From Vibrio bathopelagicus (GTDB taxonomy: Bacteria; Pseudomonadota; Gammaproteobacteria; Enterobacterales; Vibrionaceae), in the NCBI RefSeq assembly GCF_014879975.1, contig NZ_CP062500.1, forward strand, positions 3,472,001 to 3,536,000: a stretch of DNA of 64,000 bases, written 5' to 3'. This document shows, in pieces, positions 1-9,541 of the stretch. The notes beneath the pieces are model-generated. The model was not told where the DNA came from. It worked only from the letters and a program-made list of their open reading frames with translations, and made no database searches. Position 1 is the stretch's first letter. Each line of letters starts with the position of its first letter. Position numbers and translations under genes: made by a program.

Positions 1-1022
1 TTTTACAAAGCGATGGTACTGAAGAACATTACAGCGCAGACAAGTTTGTAATTGCGACAGGCTCACGTCCTTACCAGCCAGACAACGTCGACTTCCTACA
101 CGAACGTATCTACGACAGCGATTCTATTCTTTCTCTTAAACACGACCCTCAACACATCATCATTTATGGTGCTGGCGTTATCGGTTGTGAGTACGCATCG
201 ATCTTCCGTGGTTTAGGCGTAAAAACCGATCTCATCAATACTCGAGACCGCTTGCTGTCATTCCTCGATAATGAAACCTCAGATGCGCTTTCTTACCACT
301 TCTGGAACAGTGGCGTAGTAATTCGTAACGATGAAACCTTTGAGAAAATTGAAGGCACTGATGACGGTGTAATCATTCACCTAGAGTCAGGTAAGAAAAT
401 GCGTGCTGATTGCCTACTGTATGCCAATGGCCGAACGGGTAACACAGACAAGCTCAACCTTGGGGCTGTGGGGCTAGAATCCGATTCACGTGGTCAAGTG
501 TCGGTTAACAGCAACTACCAAACCAGTATCAGCCACGTTTATGCAGTGGGTGATGTGATTGGCTACCCTAGCCTGGCAAGTGCTGCCTATGACCAAGGTC
601 GTTTCGTGGCTCAAGCAATAGTGAAAGGCGAAGCGGAAGGCCATCTGATTGAAGACATTCCAACGGGCATCTACACAATTCCGGAGATCAGCTCCGTTGG
701 TAAAACAGAGCAAGAGCTTACCGCCGCGAAGGTTCCTTACGAAGTGGGACGTTCTTCATTCAAACACCTCGCTCGTGCACAAATCGCAGGCAAAGACATT
801 GGTAGCTTGAAAATCCTATTCCACCGTGAAACCAAAGAGATTTTAGGTATCCACGTGTTTGGTGAGCGTGCTGCTGAGATCATCCACATAGGTCAGGCGA
901 TCATGGAACAGAAAGGCGAAGCAAATACCATCGAGTACTTTGTGAATACTACCTTCAACTATCCAACAATGGCCGAAGCTTATCGCGTCGCAGCGCTTAA
1001 CGGACTTAACCGTTTGTTCTAA
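1..1022 (+). CDS. sthA: Soluble pyridine nucleotide transhydrogenase, 3' part
   Basis: The reading frame is open from the left edge (frame of position 3) to a TAA at 1020-1022, giving 339 codons; about 125 N-terminal residues lie outside the window if it matches the roughly 466-residue family length. SthA is a cytoplasmic FAD flavoprotein that moves reducing equivalents between NADPH and NAD+. The visible part has the pyridine-nucleotide Rossmann motif [13 protein letters not shown], the FAD-contacting [14 protein letters not shown] segment, and the C-terminal dimerisation domain typical of the lipoamide dehydrogenase superfamily (ending [20 protein letters not shown]). The missing N terminus would carry the first FAD-binding motif. 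The absence of a redox-active Cys pair cannot be checked here because that site lies upstream. A hairpin terminator follows. Confidence 0.93.
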   Translation, partial: LQSDGTEEHYSADKFVIATGSRPYQPDNVDFLHERIYDSDSILSLKHDPQHIIIYGAGVIGCEYASIFRGLGVKTDLINTRDRLLSFLDNETSDALSYHFWNSGVVIRNDETFEKIEGTDDGVIIHLESGKKMRADCLLYANGRTGNTDKLNLGAVGLESDSRGQVSVNSNYQTSISHVYAVGDVIGYPSLASAAYDQGRFVAQAIVKGEAEGHLIEDIPTGIYTIPEISSVGKTEQELTAAKVPYEVGRSSFKHLARAQIAGKDIGSLKILFHRETKEILGIHVFGERAAEIIHIGQAIMEQKGEANTIEYFVNTTFNYPTMAEAYRVAALNGLNRLF

Positions 1023-1068
1023 ACAAAGAACCAATAGGACTATTTGACCACCTGTAGGCCAAATACAT

Positions 1069-1097
1069 AAACAGCAAGCCATGAGCTTGCTGTTTTT
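1069..1097 (+). terminator. Intrinsic terminator after sthA
   Basis: An 11-bp perfect stem (AAACAGCAAGC / GCTTGCTGTTT, loop CATGA) is followed by a T tract. It lies 47 bases after the sthA stop and can also serve leftward transcription weakly. Confidence 0.85.
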
Positions 1098-1207
1098 ATT
1101 TAAATCACTGAGTTATATAGCTATATGAGTAATTAGATCATGATGTTCTAAATACCCTCTTACCTGGACAGCTTCTATTTATCACTCCCTGAACTAAGCT
1201 ATCTAAG

Positions 1208-2563
1208 CTAAGCGAGAAACTCTCCTTTCTTCCACTGAGAAACAAATAAAACACCAAGACCAATCCCACGCATCGCCATAAAGCTCAACATTGCTAGCCA
1301 CAGCGCATGGTTTTCTAAACCTGATGCTAAGTAGAAAATCGCAAAGAAACTGCAGGTGGCCACAAACATACTGTTACGCATATCTTTGCCTTTGGTAGCG
1401 CCCACGAAAATACCGTCCAGTAAGAAGCACCACATAGAAACGAGCGGCATCGCAATCAACCACGGTAAATAAACTTCAGCCTGAGTTTTAACTTCTGGGA
1501 TTGTGGTGATCATATTAATCAAACTAGACCCCGCAATCGCGAACACTATGGTCAGCACCAAACAAATATTGAAGCTCCAGAAGAAAGTACCAATCAACGA
1601 CTGATTGAGCTCATCTTTATCTTTCGCGCCGATCGCTTTACCGACCATGGCTTCCATGGCGTAAGCAAAACCATCCATCCCATAAGAGATAATCATCAAG
1701 AAACTCATCAGTACCGCATTGGCTGCTACCACATCATCACCAAAGCTTGCGCCCTGGAAAGTCATAAAAGTAAAAGTGGCTTGTAGGCATAAGGAACGCA
1801 GAAAGATGTCGCGATTCAGTTTTACAAAACGGCTCAAGCCTTGGCTAGTTTTGTTAAGCAGACCCCATGGCGATGGCAGTTGCCTCTTCATCCAGATTCG
1901 ATACACACAAATTAAGCCAAACGTTAAACCTGCATAGTCCGCTATCACCGATGCCAACGCAGCGCCTTCAACTTGCCAGCCGAGGCCAATGACAAATACG
2001 ATATCTAAAACGATGTTGGTGATATTAGTAATGATCACCATCCACATGGGTGCTTTGGCATTCTGGGTCCCGAGTAACCAACCTAACAGCACAAAGTTAG
2101 TCAACGCAGCAGGCGCACTCCATGCTCGGATCGAGAAATATTGCTGACCATAATGTTTCACTTGATCACTGGCACTACTCAGCGAGAAAACCGCATCCGC
2201 AACGAAGCTATGCAATAGCAAAAAGACACCAGCAAACCCTAGTGCCATGGTCACACCTTGCACAAAGACTAAACCAAGTTGCTTGCCATCGTTCGCCCCA
2301 TAAGATTGCGCGGCGAGTCCAGTCGTCGACATTCGCAGGAAACCAAGCAACCAAAAAGTCACGCTGATCATAGTGCCACCTAAGGCCACACCACCTAAGT
2401 ACCAAGAATGCTCTAAGTGACCGATAACCGCAGCATCGACTAAACCCAGTAGAGGAACCGTAATATTGGAAAGAACCATCGGGATCGCGAGCAACAGCAC
2501 TTTTTTGTGCATCGCCTGATTAGATAAAGTTTGAAAAATAGTTTGGGGATTAAATAGCTTCAC
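1208..2563 (-). CDS. dinF: MATE-family multidrug efflux transporter DinF
   Basis: This is an inner-membrane cation-coupled MATE antiporter with about 12 transmembrane helices; family members export toxic organic cations and oxidised compounds. The segment SNITVPLLGLVDAAVIGHL and the region DGFAYAMEAMVGKAIGAKD match DinF closely, and the length (451 residues) is near E. coli DinF. I chose GTG at 2563 because AGAGG lies 5 bases upstream; the in-frame GTG at 2569 overlaps that same ribosome binding site. In enterobacteria dinF is cotranscribed with lexA and SOS induced. Here a methyltransferase gene separates the two, and I find no CTGT-N8-ACAG box in the 120 bases upstream, so SOS control would have to come from lexA readthrough. 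Confidence 0.92.
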   Translation of the reverse strand: MKLFNPQTIFQTLSNQAMHKKVLLLAIPMVLSNITVPLLGLVDAAVIGHLEHSWYLGGVALGGTMISVTFWLLGFLRMSTTGLAAQSYGANDGKQLGLVFVQGVTMALGFAGVFLLLHSFVADAVFSLSSASDQVKHYGQQYFSIRAWSAPAALTNFVLLGWLLGTQNAKAPMWMVIITNITNIVLDIVFVIGLGWQVEGAALASVIADYAGLTFGLICVYRIWMKRQLPSPWGLLNKTSQGLSRFVKLNRDIFLRSLCLQATFTFMTFQGASFGDDVVAANAVLMSFLMIISYGMDGFAYAMEAMVGKAIGAKDKDELNQSLIGTFFWSFNICLVLTIVFAIAGSSLINMITTIPEVKTQAEVYLPWLIAMPLVSMWCFLLDGIFVGATKGKDMRNSMFVATCSFFAIFYLASGLENHALWLAMLSFMAMRGIGLGVLFVSQWKKGEFLA

Positions 2564-2685
2564 GATCACCTCTTTGATTAGAGGCGATAGTTTAACCTAG
2601 TGAGTGTGCTTTCACTACGTTGTGTACTTTGTGTATTGGTTAGCTTTTCTTTTACCAAACTATCTGTTGATAGAAGAAGCTAGCG

Positions 2686-3564
2686 CTACCATTTAACGAG
2701 TACTAATTGAGGAGTTAAACGCTTTTTAAACTGAGAAATTTTACACAACAATCGCTGCCACAACTTCCAACGATTACATTGCTGTTCTAATGGTGAAAAC
2801 GACTTAACCCATTGCGCCCATGGCAACCAATTAAGAACACTGTCTATTGGAGAAGACAACCCGTGAGCATATTCACCAGATCCTAGCTTCTGCCCCAACG
2901 TACTTGAGCTCTTATCTCCGGCCAAGACCAAGCAGGCGTGGGCGTGAGTAAAATAACGACTGAGAGACTGAATAAAATGGGCCGTCTGCTGTTCATTGCA
3001 ATCAAGCAAAGCATGTTCACACACCACCATTACTGAGGCTTGCTCTGGGATGTTCAGTTCATCGAGCCACGTTAGATCGTCAACCGAGCCACATTCCAAA
3101 CGATAGCGTTCATTTTTGTGGAACAAGCGTTGGCGCCAAACTAGGTTCTCTGTGACATCTAATTCAACCCAATGACAGCGGCCATTATCTAAACGGTAGA
3201 AACGCGTATCGAGCCCGGCACCCACATTAATGATCCAAGCGTCTGGGTTATGAGATAAAAACTGCTGTACCTGAGAATCACAAAGCTGAGTCAATGTGGC
3301 ATAGAGAAGTTGTTGTTGGTCAAGTTCACCAGTAAGACATTCAGGCGCGAGTTGGCAACGCTTACAGGCTTGAGCTGCAATAGGATCATAAACTAGACCA
3401 TCATCGGCAAGACTTTCGCGGCTGCGAAACCAAAGGTGTTGGACGAGGTTGGTCGGAACTTGAAATTCTTGATGTGCAGACCCTCGATCAGAAGAAGCCT
3501 TTTGATCAGAGGAGCGCGGCTTACGAACAAGCGGCTTCATTTGAGGTTTAGTTGGGTTTGGCAT
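2686..3564 (-). CDS. Class I SAM-dependent methyltransferase, LCMT/PPM1-like
   Basis: The protein resembles the leucine carboxyl methyltransferase (LCMT/PPM1) fold family: an INVGAGLDTRFYRLD motif near residue 115 would bind S-adenosylmethionine, followed by WVELDVTENLVWRQRL and an acidic VVCEHALLDC segment. Substrate is unknown; bacterial members act on varied small molecules. Three consecutive ATG codons (3570, 3567, 3564) follow AAGGAAG; the third has the best spacing, giving 292 residues. The N terminus is Lys/Arg rich and probably disordered. A CxxC-like CKRCQLAPEC segment near residue 65 is unusual and could bind metal. It sits between lexA and dinF on the same strand, but an AT-rich gap with Fur-box-like sites separates it from lexA, suggesting its own iron-controlled promoter. 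Confidence 0.8.
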   Translation of the reverse strand: MPNPTKPQMKPLVRKPRSSDQKASSDRGSAHQEFQVPTNLVQHLWFRSRESLADDGLVYDPIAAQACKRCQLAPECLTGELDQQQLLYATLTQLCDSQVQQFLSHNPDAWIINVGAGLDTRFYRLDNGRCHWVELDVTENLVWRQRLFHKNERYRLECGSVDDLTWLDELNIPEQASVMVVCEHALLDCNEQQTAHFIQSLSRYFTHAHACLVLAGDKSSSTLGQKLGSGEYAHGLSSPIDSVLNWLPWAQWVKSFSPLEQQCNRWKLWQRLLCKISQFKKRLTPQLVLVKW

Positions 3565-3596
3565 CATCATCTTCCTTGTATCTCGACAAAGAAGAT

Positions 3597-3615
3597 GATA
3601 ATGAATATCAATTAC
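3597..3615 (-). promoter_or_regulatory. Fur-box-like site 1 upstream of the methyltransferase
   Basis: GATAATGAATATCAATTAC matches 14 of 19 positions of the classical Fur consensus GATAATGATAATCATTATC, including the first eight. It lies about 33 bases upstream of the chosen start codon. Binding is inferred only from the match. Confidence 0.55.
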
Positions 3616-3629
3616 AATAACAAGTTATT

Positions 3630-3648
3630 GAGAATAAATATCAATAAG
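3630..3648 (-). promoter_or_regulatory. Fur-box-like site 2 upstream of the methyltransferase
   Basis: GAGAATAAATATCAATAAG matches 12 of 19 Fur consensus positions and overlaps a 7-bp inverted repeat TTATTGA/TCAATAA. It starts 33 bases from the start of the first site, so the pair looks like a double Fur operator. The match is weaker than site 1. Confidence 0.4.
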
Positions 3649-3661
3649 CTGCTTGTAATGA

Positions 3662-4282
3662 CTACATCCAGTCCGTGTTGCGAATAATACCAACCGCAAG
3701 CCCTTCAATAGACAAGTGTTGGGATTCTAAGTCCACGTGAATTGGAGAAAACTCTTCATTTTCAGCATGTAACAGAACGGTAGAACCTTTACGTTCTAGA
3801 CGTTTTACCGTTACATCATCATCGACACGAGCAACGACAACTTGTCCATCACGCACGTCTTGTGTCTTATGCACGGCCAGTAAATCACCATCCATAATAC
3901 CGATGTCTTTCATACTTTCGCCATTTACGCGAAGTAAGAAGTCAGCTTGTGGCTTAAACATACCTGGGTCAACTTGGTAATGCATTTCTACATGCTCTTG
4001 AGCCAAAATAGGCTCGCCAGCAGCAACCTGACCGATTAATGGTAAACCTTGCTCTTCGTTCGCTGCATCTTCAAGCAAAATACGAATACCGCGAGACGCA
4101 CCCGGGATAATCTCAATCGCTTCTTTACGAGCAAGAGCTTTCAAATGTTCTTCTGCTGCATTAGCAGAACGGAAGCCTAGTTCACGTGCAATTTCTGCGC
4201 GTGTCGGTGGCATACCGAAATCGTCAATCTTACTTTTGATAAGATCGAAAACTTGTTGTTGGCGGGGCGTTAACGGCTTCAT
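3662..4282 (-). CDS. lexA: SOS repressor LexA
   Basis: LexA represses DNA-damage genes and self-cleaves when stimulated by RecA filaments. The N-terminal winged helix-turn-helix (residues 1-70, [20 protein letters not shown]) recognises SOS boxes. The C-terminal S24 protease domain shows the Ala88-Gly89 cleavage bond in GQVAAGEP, nucleophile Ser123 in NGESMKD, and general base Lys160 in DVTVKRL. All are shifted by four from E. coli numbering, and the length is 206 against 202. A GGTGA ribosome site lies just before the ATG. Two SOS boxes upstream imply autoregulation, and the nearer one overlaps the ribosome binding region. It is preceded by dgkA on the same strand. Confidence 0.98.
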   Translation of the reverse strand: MKPLTPRQQQVFDLIKSKIDDFGMPPTRAEIARELGFRSANAAEEHLKALARKEAIEIIPGASRGIRILLEDAANEEQGLPLIGQVAAGEPILAQEHVEMHYQVDPGMFKPQADFLLRVNGESMKDIGIMDGDLLAVHKTQDVRDGQVVVARVDDDVTVKRLERKGSTVLLHAENEEFSPIHVDLESQHLSIEGLAVGIIRNTDWM

Positions 4283-4289
4283 GATTCAC

Positions 4290-4305
4290 CTGTCTTTTTA
4301 TACAG
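4290..4305 (-). promoter_or_regulatory. SOS box 1 of lexA
   Basis: CTGT-CTTTTTAT-ACAG matches the gammaproteobacterial LexA operator CTGT-N8-ACAG exactly at the conserved ends. It lies 8 bases before the lexA start codon. Confidence 0.9.
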
Positions 4306-4309
4306 TTGA

Positions 4310-4325
4310 CTGTGAGTATATCCAG
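4310..4325 (-). promoter_or_regulatory. SOS box 2 of lexA
   Basis: CTGT-GAGTATAT-CCAG differs from CTGT-N8-ACAG by one base. It begins 20 bases from box 1, so two LexA dimers would bind the same face of the helix, as at enterobacterial lexA. Confidence 0.8.
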
Positions 4326-4376
4326 TAACCGAACAAAAGCAAAGCAATTGGTTGTTTTTAGTTCATTTTTCAAAAA

Positions 4377-4739
4377 TCACAAAAATAAAATGTCTAGCCA
4401 AACATAACCCGCCAAGCCTAAACAGACAAAAACAGCAGCAGAACCGGCATCTTTAGCCATGCCCGCTAGCTCATGATGTTCAGTGCCAATCCGATCTACG
4501 ACCGCTTCAATCGCGGTATTGATCAACTCGACCACGACCACTAATACAACGGCAGCAATCATTAAGATGCGCTCTACCTGGCTCACATCTAAGTAGAACG
4601 CCAGTGGGATTAACACCGCTGCCATAAATACTTCTTGGCGAAATGCCGCCTCGTTTTTAAATGAGCTAGTGATGCCTTGCCATGAAAAGCCTGCTGCTTT
4701 CACTATGCGTTTGAATCCGGTGTTTGATTTTTTGCTCAT
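4377..4739 (-). CDS. dgkA: Diacylglycerol kinase DgkA
   Basis: This small inner-membrane kinase phosphorylates diacylglycerol with ATP to phosphatidic acid, recycling lipid from membrane-derived oligosaccharide and LPS modification. The 120-residue length matches the family (E. coli 121). It has three predicted membrane helices, the N-terminal amphipathic SWQGITSSFKNEAAFRQE and the catalytic ELINTAIEAVVDRIG with the conserved Glu and Asn-Thr-Ala. A frame start at the TTG at 4757 is possible, but ATG at 4739 has a TAGGG ribosome site and fits family length. It diverges from plsB, another glycerolipid gene, and precedes lexA. Confidence 0.95.
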   Translation of the reverse strand: MSKKSNTGFKRIVKAAGFSWQGITSSFKNEAAFRQEVFMAAVLIPLAFYLDVSQVERILMIAAVVLVVVVELINTAIEAVVDRIGTEHHELAGMAKDAGSAAVFVCLGLAGYVWLDILFL

Positions 4740-4958
4740 TTTTAACCCTATACTCAATCAGTCGATGAATGATTTTAAACAAACTTAACGGCAATATGAC
4801 TATTTCCATTAAAAGGTTAGACCAGTTTCTGGTATTCTTGCATCGATTAAATTTACGCCTAGGCTTATCCCTATTTCACTCACAGGATTTATCCTTTCAT
4901 CATAGAAATAGAGATACGCTTAAGCACATTGAAATAACTATTGAGGCAGTGAACCTAT

Positions 4959-7382
4959 ATGTCTTCTGGACAATCTTTTTCACGTTCATTAATGAAGCTA
5001 CCTTTATCCGTTTTGGTAAAGGGCACATCAATACCTTCGAATCCGGTTGAGGATTTGAACATTGATTTAGGCAAACCGATTGTATACGCCTTACCATTTC
5101 GCTCAAGTGTCGACCTACTTACGCTGCAAAAGCATGCGCTGGAATTGGGCTTACCCGATCCTTTTAGCAAGCTTGAAATAAACGGCAAATCACTGCAACG
5201 CTTCGTGTTCATCTCTTCACGCAAAACACTGCTGCAAGATGATGACTATGTTCCAAGCTCTTCAATTGAAGTTTTCTCAGAGCTGCTTTCACTGCATGCT
5301 GAAGACTCAGAGCTTGATGTTCAAGTTATCCCAGCAACCGTCTTGTGGGGACGTAAACCAGGTAAAGAGAATAACCAGAAACCTTACCTACAAGCAATGA
5401 ACGGCTTAGAAAAATCAAAAGCCGTATTACTGGCTGGTCGTGACTGTCTGGTTCGCTTTAGCCCGGTTGTATCTCTACGCTACATGGCCAATTCACACGG
5501 TACTGATAGCACTATCGCGCACAAGCTTGCTCGCGTGGCACGCATTCACTTCTCACGTCAAAAACTTGCAGCATCAGGTCCTAACCTGCCAAGCCGCCAA
5601 GCACTGTTCGACCGCCTGTTAAAATCAGAAGCAATCAAGAAGGCGATAGAAGACGAAGCTGAAGCAAAAAATATTTCCATAGAGAAAGCGAGCAAAGAAG
5701 CTCAAGACATCATGGATGAGATCGCAGCCAACTTCTCTTACTCGTTAATTAAACGCGGTGAGAAGATTCTTGGTTGGCTGTGGAACAAGTTGTACCAAGG
5801 TCTGCATATTAGCAACGCTTCAACGGTTCGTAAGCTAGCTCAAGACGGCCACGAAATTGTTTACGTGCCTTGTCACCGTAGCCACATGGATTACTTACTG
5901 CTTTCTTATGTGCTGTATCATGAAGGCATGGTGCCTCCGCACATCGCTGCGGGTATCAACCTCAACTTCTTCCCTGCCGGTCCTATTTTCCGTCACGGCG
6001 GTGCGTTCTTTATTCGCCGTAGCTTCAAAGGCAACAAGCTTTACTCGACTATTTTCCGTGAATACCTAGCGGAATTGTTCGCTAAAGGTTACTCAGTAGA
6101 GTACTTCAGTGAAGGTGGCCGTTCTCGTACAGGTCGTCTACTGCAAGCGAAAACGGGCATGCTAGCGATGACCATTCAAGCAATGCTGCGCGGCATGAAC
6201 CGCCCTGTTACTTTAGTTCCTGTGTACATCGGTTATGAACACGTAATGGAAGTGGCTACTTACGCCAAAGAGCTTCGTGGTAAGCGCAAAGAGAAAGAGA
6301 ATGCGAGCCTTGTGATTCGTACTCTGCGTAAGCTGCGCAACTTTGGTAAAGGTTATGTGAACTTCGGTGAGCCAATCCAACTTAACCAATATCTGAACGA
6401 GCACGCGCCAGAGTGGACTAAAGACATCGATCCAATGGGTACCAGCAAACCACAATGGATGAACCCTGTGGTTAACGAGCTGGCGACTAAGATGATGACG
6501 CACATTAACGATGCAGCAGCGACTAATGCACTGACACTGTGTGCTACCGCGCTACTCGCTTCTCGACAGCGTGCATTGTCTCGTGATTCTTTGGTTTCTC
6601 AAATCAACTGCTACCTGTCTCTACTTAAGAACGTACCTTACTCGGATACATTCACTGTACCTAAAGACAGCGCTGAAGATTTAGTAAAACACGCAGAGTC
6701 ATTGAACAAGTTCTTGATTGAATCAGACACGATGGGCGACATCATTTCACTTGATCGTCACCAATCTATTCTGATGACTTACTACCGCAATAACATCATC
6801 CACCTGTTTGCACTACCATCACTGATTGCTCAGATGACAATTCGCCAACGTGGCATATCAATTGCGACGATTCAGAAGAATGTCGCGGCGATCTACCCGT
6901 TCTTGAAGAAGGAACTGTTCTTAAGCTATGACGAAGATCAGCTGGAAGACGTGGTTGCGAACATCATTAATGAACTAGTCAGCCAAGGCATGATTGTCGT
7001 TTCTGACGGTGAAGTAACGATCAATCAATCAAACAGCCAAGCACTGATGCTGTTAGGTCGCACGATTTCAGAGACTTTACAGCGTTACTCAATTGCGTTG
7101 AATCTGTTGGCAGAGAACCCTGATCTTGATAAATCCGATCTTGAACAGAAGAGCCAAGATATCGCGCAACGACTGGGGCGTTTGCATGGTATCAATGCTC
7201 CAGAGTTCTTCGACAAAGGAGTATTCGCATCGATGTTTGCAACACTGAAACAGCAGCAATACCTTGATAACGATGGTAACTGTGATTTAGAAAAGACTCA
7301 GCAATTCGCTAAGCTTCTTTACTCGATGCTTTACCCAGAAGTACGTCTGACTATTCAAGAGAGTATTCACCAAGCAGAGTAA
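4959..7382 (+). CDS. plsB: Glycerol-3-phosphate 1-O-acyltransferase
   Basis: PlsB starts phospholipid synthesis by acylating sn-glycerol-3-phosphate with acyl-ACP or acyl-CoA at the inner membrane. All four acyltransferase blocks are present: HRSHMDY with catalytic His306 (same number as E. coli), [19 protein letters not shown] and [11 protein letters not shown]. The length is 807 residues, equal to the enterobacterial enzyme. The gene is monocistronic, divergent from dgkA and convergent with ubiA, with a shared hairpin terminator behind it. Confidence 0.98.
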   Translation: MSSGQSFSRSLMKLPLSVLVKGTSIPSNPVEDLNIDLGKPIVYALPFRSSVDLLTLQKHALELGLPDPFSKLEINGKSLQRFVFISSRKTLLQDDDYVPSSSIEVFSELLSLHAEDSELDVQVIPATVLWGRKPGKENNQKPYLQAMNGLEKSKAVLLAGRDCLVRFSPVVSLRYMANSHGTDSTIAHKLARVARIHFSRQKLAASGPNLPSRQALFDRLLKSEAIKKAIEDEAEAKNISIEKASKEAQDIMDEIAANFSYSLIKRGEKILGWLWNKLYQGLHISNASTVRKLAQDGHEIVYVPCHRSHMDYLLLSYVLYHEGMVPPHIAAGINLNFFPAGPIFRHGGAFFIRRSFKGNKLYSTIFREYLAELFAKGYSVEYFSEGGRSRTGRLLQAKTGMLAMTIQAMLRGMNRPVTLVPVYIGYEHVMEVATYAKELRGKRKEKENASLVIRTLRKLRNFGKGYVNFGEPIQLNQYLNEHAPEWTKDIDPMGTSKPQWMNPVVNELATKMMTHINDAAATNALTLCATALLASRQRALSRDSLVSQINCYLSLLKNVPYSDTFTVPKDSAEDLVKHAESLNKFLIESDTMGDIISLDRHQSILMTYYRNNIIHLFALPSLIAQMTIRQRGISIATIQKNVAAIYPFLKKELFLSYDEDQLEDVVANIINELVSQGMIVVSDGEVTINQSNSQALMLLGRTISETLQRYSIALNLLAENPDLDKSDLEQKSQDIAQRLGRLHGINAPEFFDKGVFASMFATLKQQQYLDNDGNCDLEKTQQFAKLLYSMLYPEVRLTIQESIHQAE

Positions 7383-7432
7383 TCTCTGTGCATACCATGA
7401 ATCTCTGTTCGAGGTTTGATTGAACACGATCG

Positions 7433-7460
7433 AAAAAGGCACCCAATAGGTGCCTTTTTT
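7433..7460. terminator. Bidirectional terminator between plsB and ubiA
   Basis: The perfect stem AAAAAGGCACC / GGTGCCTTTTT with loop CAATA has A and T tracts on both flanks, so it can stop plsB from the left and ubiCA from the right. Confidence 0.9.
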
Positions 7461-7487
7461 ATTTGGAGCAGTTCCAATGACCCAAAC

Positions 7488-8342
7488 TTACCAGAAGGTA
7501 ATGAATAAGCCTGCTGTCACTGCCATTCCAACGTAGTTGTTGTTTAGGAAAGCTTGGAAACATAAGTCTCGGTCACGATGACGCATTAAATGTTGTTGAT
7601 ACACAAACAAGCTGCCTGCCACCAACAATGCCCAATAGAAGGTATCACCCAACTGGTAATGCATGCCTAGCGCAATCAGCATCGCCAGTGTCACCAATTG
7701 TAAGAAGCCAACGATAAGCTTGTCGAAGCGGCCAAATAAAATAGCTGTCGATTTGATACCAATTTTCAGGTCATCATCTCGGTCAACCATCGCATATTGC
7801 GTGTCGTAGGCTATCGTCCAAAGCGCATTAACCACGAAAATAAACCACACAACACTTGGCAGTTCATTGGTTTGAGCAGCCCATGCCATTGGAATCGCCC
7901 AACTAAAAGCTAACCCAAGAAACAGTTGTGGAAGATGCGTAAAACGCTTCATGAAAGGATAGATAAAGGCTAAGCCAACACCGATAACAGAAAGCTTAAT
8001 CGTCAGCGGGTTCATGGTTAACACCAACAGGAATGAAACCACCGCTAATACTAAGAAGAGTAATATCGCTTCTTTACTGGAAACTAAACCAGAAGGTAAT
8101 GGACGCTGCTTGGTACGTTTTACATGACCATCGACTTTGCGATCGGCAAAATCATTGATCACACAGCCCGCCGAACGCATCAGCACGACGCCGAGTACGA
8201 AAACAACTAAGACATCAAAGTCTGGTATGCCTTGCGCAGCAATAATCAAAGACCATAAGGTCGGCCAAAGGAGTAATAAGGTACCAATTGGGCGATTCAT
8301 TCGCGTTAACTGCCAATACGCCTTCGCTTTGGTGGCCAGCAT
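7488..8342 (-). CDS. ubiA: 4-hydroxybenzoate octaprenyltransferase
   Basis: UbiA is an inner-membrane prenyltransferase that attaches the octaprenyl tail to 4-hydroxybenzoate, the second committed step of ubiquinone synthesis. The two Asp-rich Mg/diphosphate motifs are visible: [11 protein letters not shown] from residue 63, and [12 protein letters not shown] near residue 190. There are about eight to nine hydrophobic helices and 284 residues (E. coli 290). The start ATG abuts the ubiC stop codon with no gap, so the two are cotranscribed and probably translationally coupled. Confidence 0.97.
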   Translation of the reverse strand: MLATKAKAYWQLTRMNRPIGTLLLLWPTLWSLIIAAQGIPDFDVLVVFVLGVVLMRSAGCVINDFADRKVDGHVKRTKQRPLPSGLVSSKEAILLFLVLAVVSFLLVLTMNPLTIKLSVIGVGLAFIYPFMKRFTHLPQLFLGLAFSWAIPMAWAAQTNELPSVVWFIFVVNALWTIAYDTQYAMVDRDDDLKIGIKSTAILFGRFDKLIVGFLQLVTLAMLIALGMHYQLGDTFYWALLVAGSLFVYQQHLMRHRDRDLCFQAFLNNNYVGMAVTAGLFITFW

Positions 8343-8882
8343 TTACACATTCTCCTTAGAGTAAATTGGGGCTGTAGGTAAAAACAACTCTGCCACAAGC
8401 ATTGGCTTATGGTTCATCCATAATCGAGAGCGACGTGCGAGCAATCGTTCATCGCCTGCAATAACCCAACCGACTTGCAACGCATCTCGCTTCACGTTCT
8501 CAGCACTGAAAACCGTTAAACCAAGCGGGACATTACCTTGTTGAGAGAGGTCAGAATGCTGATCGTCTAGCGTGACTCTGGGAATTAAGGTACGACCTAA
8601 CACCCACGGGGTATCATCACCCTTTAAAATCACTTTACGCAGCAAGCAATCAAACGATGATAAAAGATGTTCCTCGTCAGGTTGGAGCATTGAGCGCTCG
8701 ACAACTTGGTTATGAAGCAACTCAACAGATAAATGCTGACAGCACTCCCCTAACTTTCGGGAAAGAGAACCTTGCTCCATCAGCCACTCTTTGGTGGTTT
8801 CATTAGGAAAATCAAATGTTTCTGTACTTTGCCAATCTACATTCATTAACGAATTAAGATACAGCGATATTGGCTGATTCAT
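8343..8882 (-). CDS. ubiC: Chorismate pyruvate-lyase
   Basis: UbiC removes pyruvate from chorismate to give 4-hydroxybenzoate, feeding UbiA. The C-terminal RLWMNHKPMLVAELFLPTAP carries the conserved active-site Glu of the family; the VLGRTLIPRVTL segment matches the product-binding core. From ATG at 8882 the protein is 179 residues, longer than E. coli UbiC (165); a TTG at 8894 would add four residues. No clear ribosome site precedes either, so the start is uncertain. It is first gene of a ubiCA operon. Confidence 0.93.
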   Translation of the reverse strand: MNQPISLYLNSLMNVDWQSTETFDFPNETTKEWLMEQGSLSRKLGECCQHLSVELLHNQVVERSMLQPDEEHLLSSFDCLLRKVILKGDDTPWVLGRTLIPRVTLDDQHSDLSQQGNVPLGLTVFSAENVKRDALQVGWVIAGDERLLARRSRLWMNHKPMLVAELFLPTAPIYSKENV

Positions 8883-9044
8883 ACTAGTATTCAATAGGTG
8901 ACTTTACACGTACAATAAAGCTTCAACTTTCGAACAAAATTAAAGCGTTCTTCGAATTGTAAACGTATTTAGATTTAGACCGCTCATTGTAACAAGACAA
9001 ACGCGTTTCGAATATCGCGAATAAACTAAAGAAAAGTCACAAAT

Positions 9045-9452
9045 ATGCACAAACGTTATGTAGCCCAAATATTTCTTGCGATTAGCCTTCTTTTTTCAGC
9101 ATCAAGTTTTGCAGAGGAAGAGTCTGGACCTAAACTCGCCTACTTCACACTAGAGCCAGACCTCACTACCAATTTTTACACTAAAGGTAAAAATCTTGGC
9201 TATATTCAGGTACGTCTCGACATCATGGTAGCAAACAGTGATGACCTAGCGGCCATTGAGCATCACCAACCTTTGATTCGTGATGCGGTGATTGAATTAC
9301 TTGGCAAACAAAACGAAGAAACCATTAAATCACTGTCTGGGCGTGAAGATTTAAGAAAAAACCTAGTTGAGCACCTCAACAAGATTCTGCTTCCGGAAAC
9401 AGGCAAAACGATCATTGCTGACTTACTGTTTACTAAATACCTCTACCAGTAA
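9045..9452 (+). CDS. FliL-like secreted or periplasmic protein
   Basis: The 135-residue protein shows the C-terminal FliL pattern: a beta segment YIQVRLDIMVAN, then HHQPLIRDAVIELLGKQN and a GREDLRKNLVEHLNKILL helix. FliL is a flagellar basal-body protein that supports stator function. Unlike true FliL, which has a cytoplasmic tail and an uncleaved anchor, this one begins with a signal peptide with a probable cleavage site after ASSFA, so it would be released to the periplasm. It stands alone beside ubiCA, far from flagellar genes, so it is a paralogue rather than the structural fliL. A role in stator or surface sensing is inference. It has its own terminator. Confidence 0.75.
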   Translation: MHKRYVAQIFLAISLLFSASSFAEEESGPKLAYFTLEPDLTTNFYTKGKNLGYIQVRLDIMVANSDDLAAIEHHQPLIRDAVIELLGKQNEETIKSLSGREDLRKNLVEHLNKILLPETGKTIIADLLFTKYLYQ

Positions 9453-9477
9453 CAGTCATTGCCAATAGATTCCCAAT

Positions 9478-9505
9478 AAAAAAGCGGCCAGTAGCCGCTT
9501 TTTTT
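9478..9505. terminator. Bidirectional terminator between the FliL-like gene and glpG
   Basis: The stem AAAAAAGCGGC / GCCGCTTTTTT with loop CAGTA is flanked by A and T runs and separates two convergent genes. Confidence 0.88.
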
Positions 9506-9541
9506 GTTTTTATCGTTTCTCTACCAACGAGAGAGCATCAT

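Noticed and set aside
2571..2685. SOS box directly upstream of dinF
   Set aside because: No CTGT-N8-ACAG match, even allowing one mismatch in the conserved ends, was found by eye.
4769..5050. 93-codon plus-strand frame overlapping the plsB start
   Set aside because: It overlaps plsB in another frame and has no family features.
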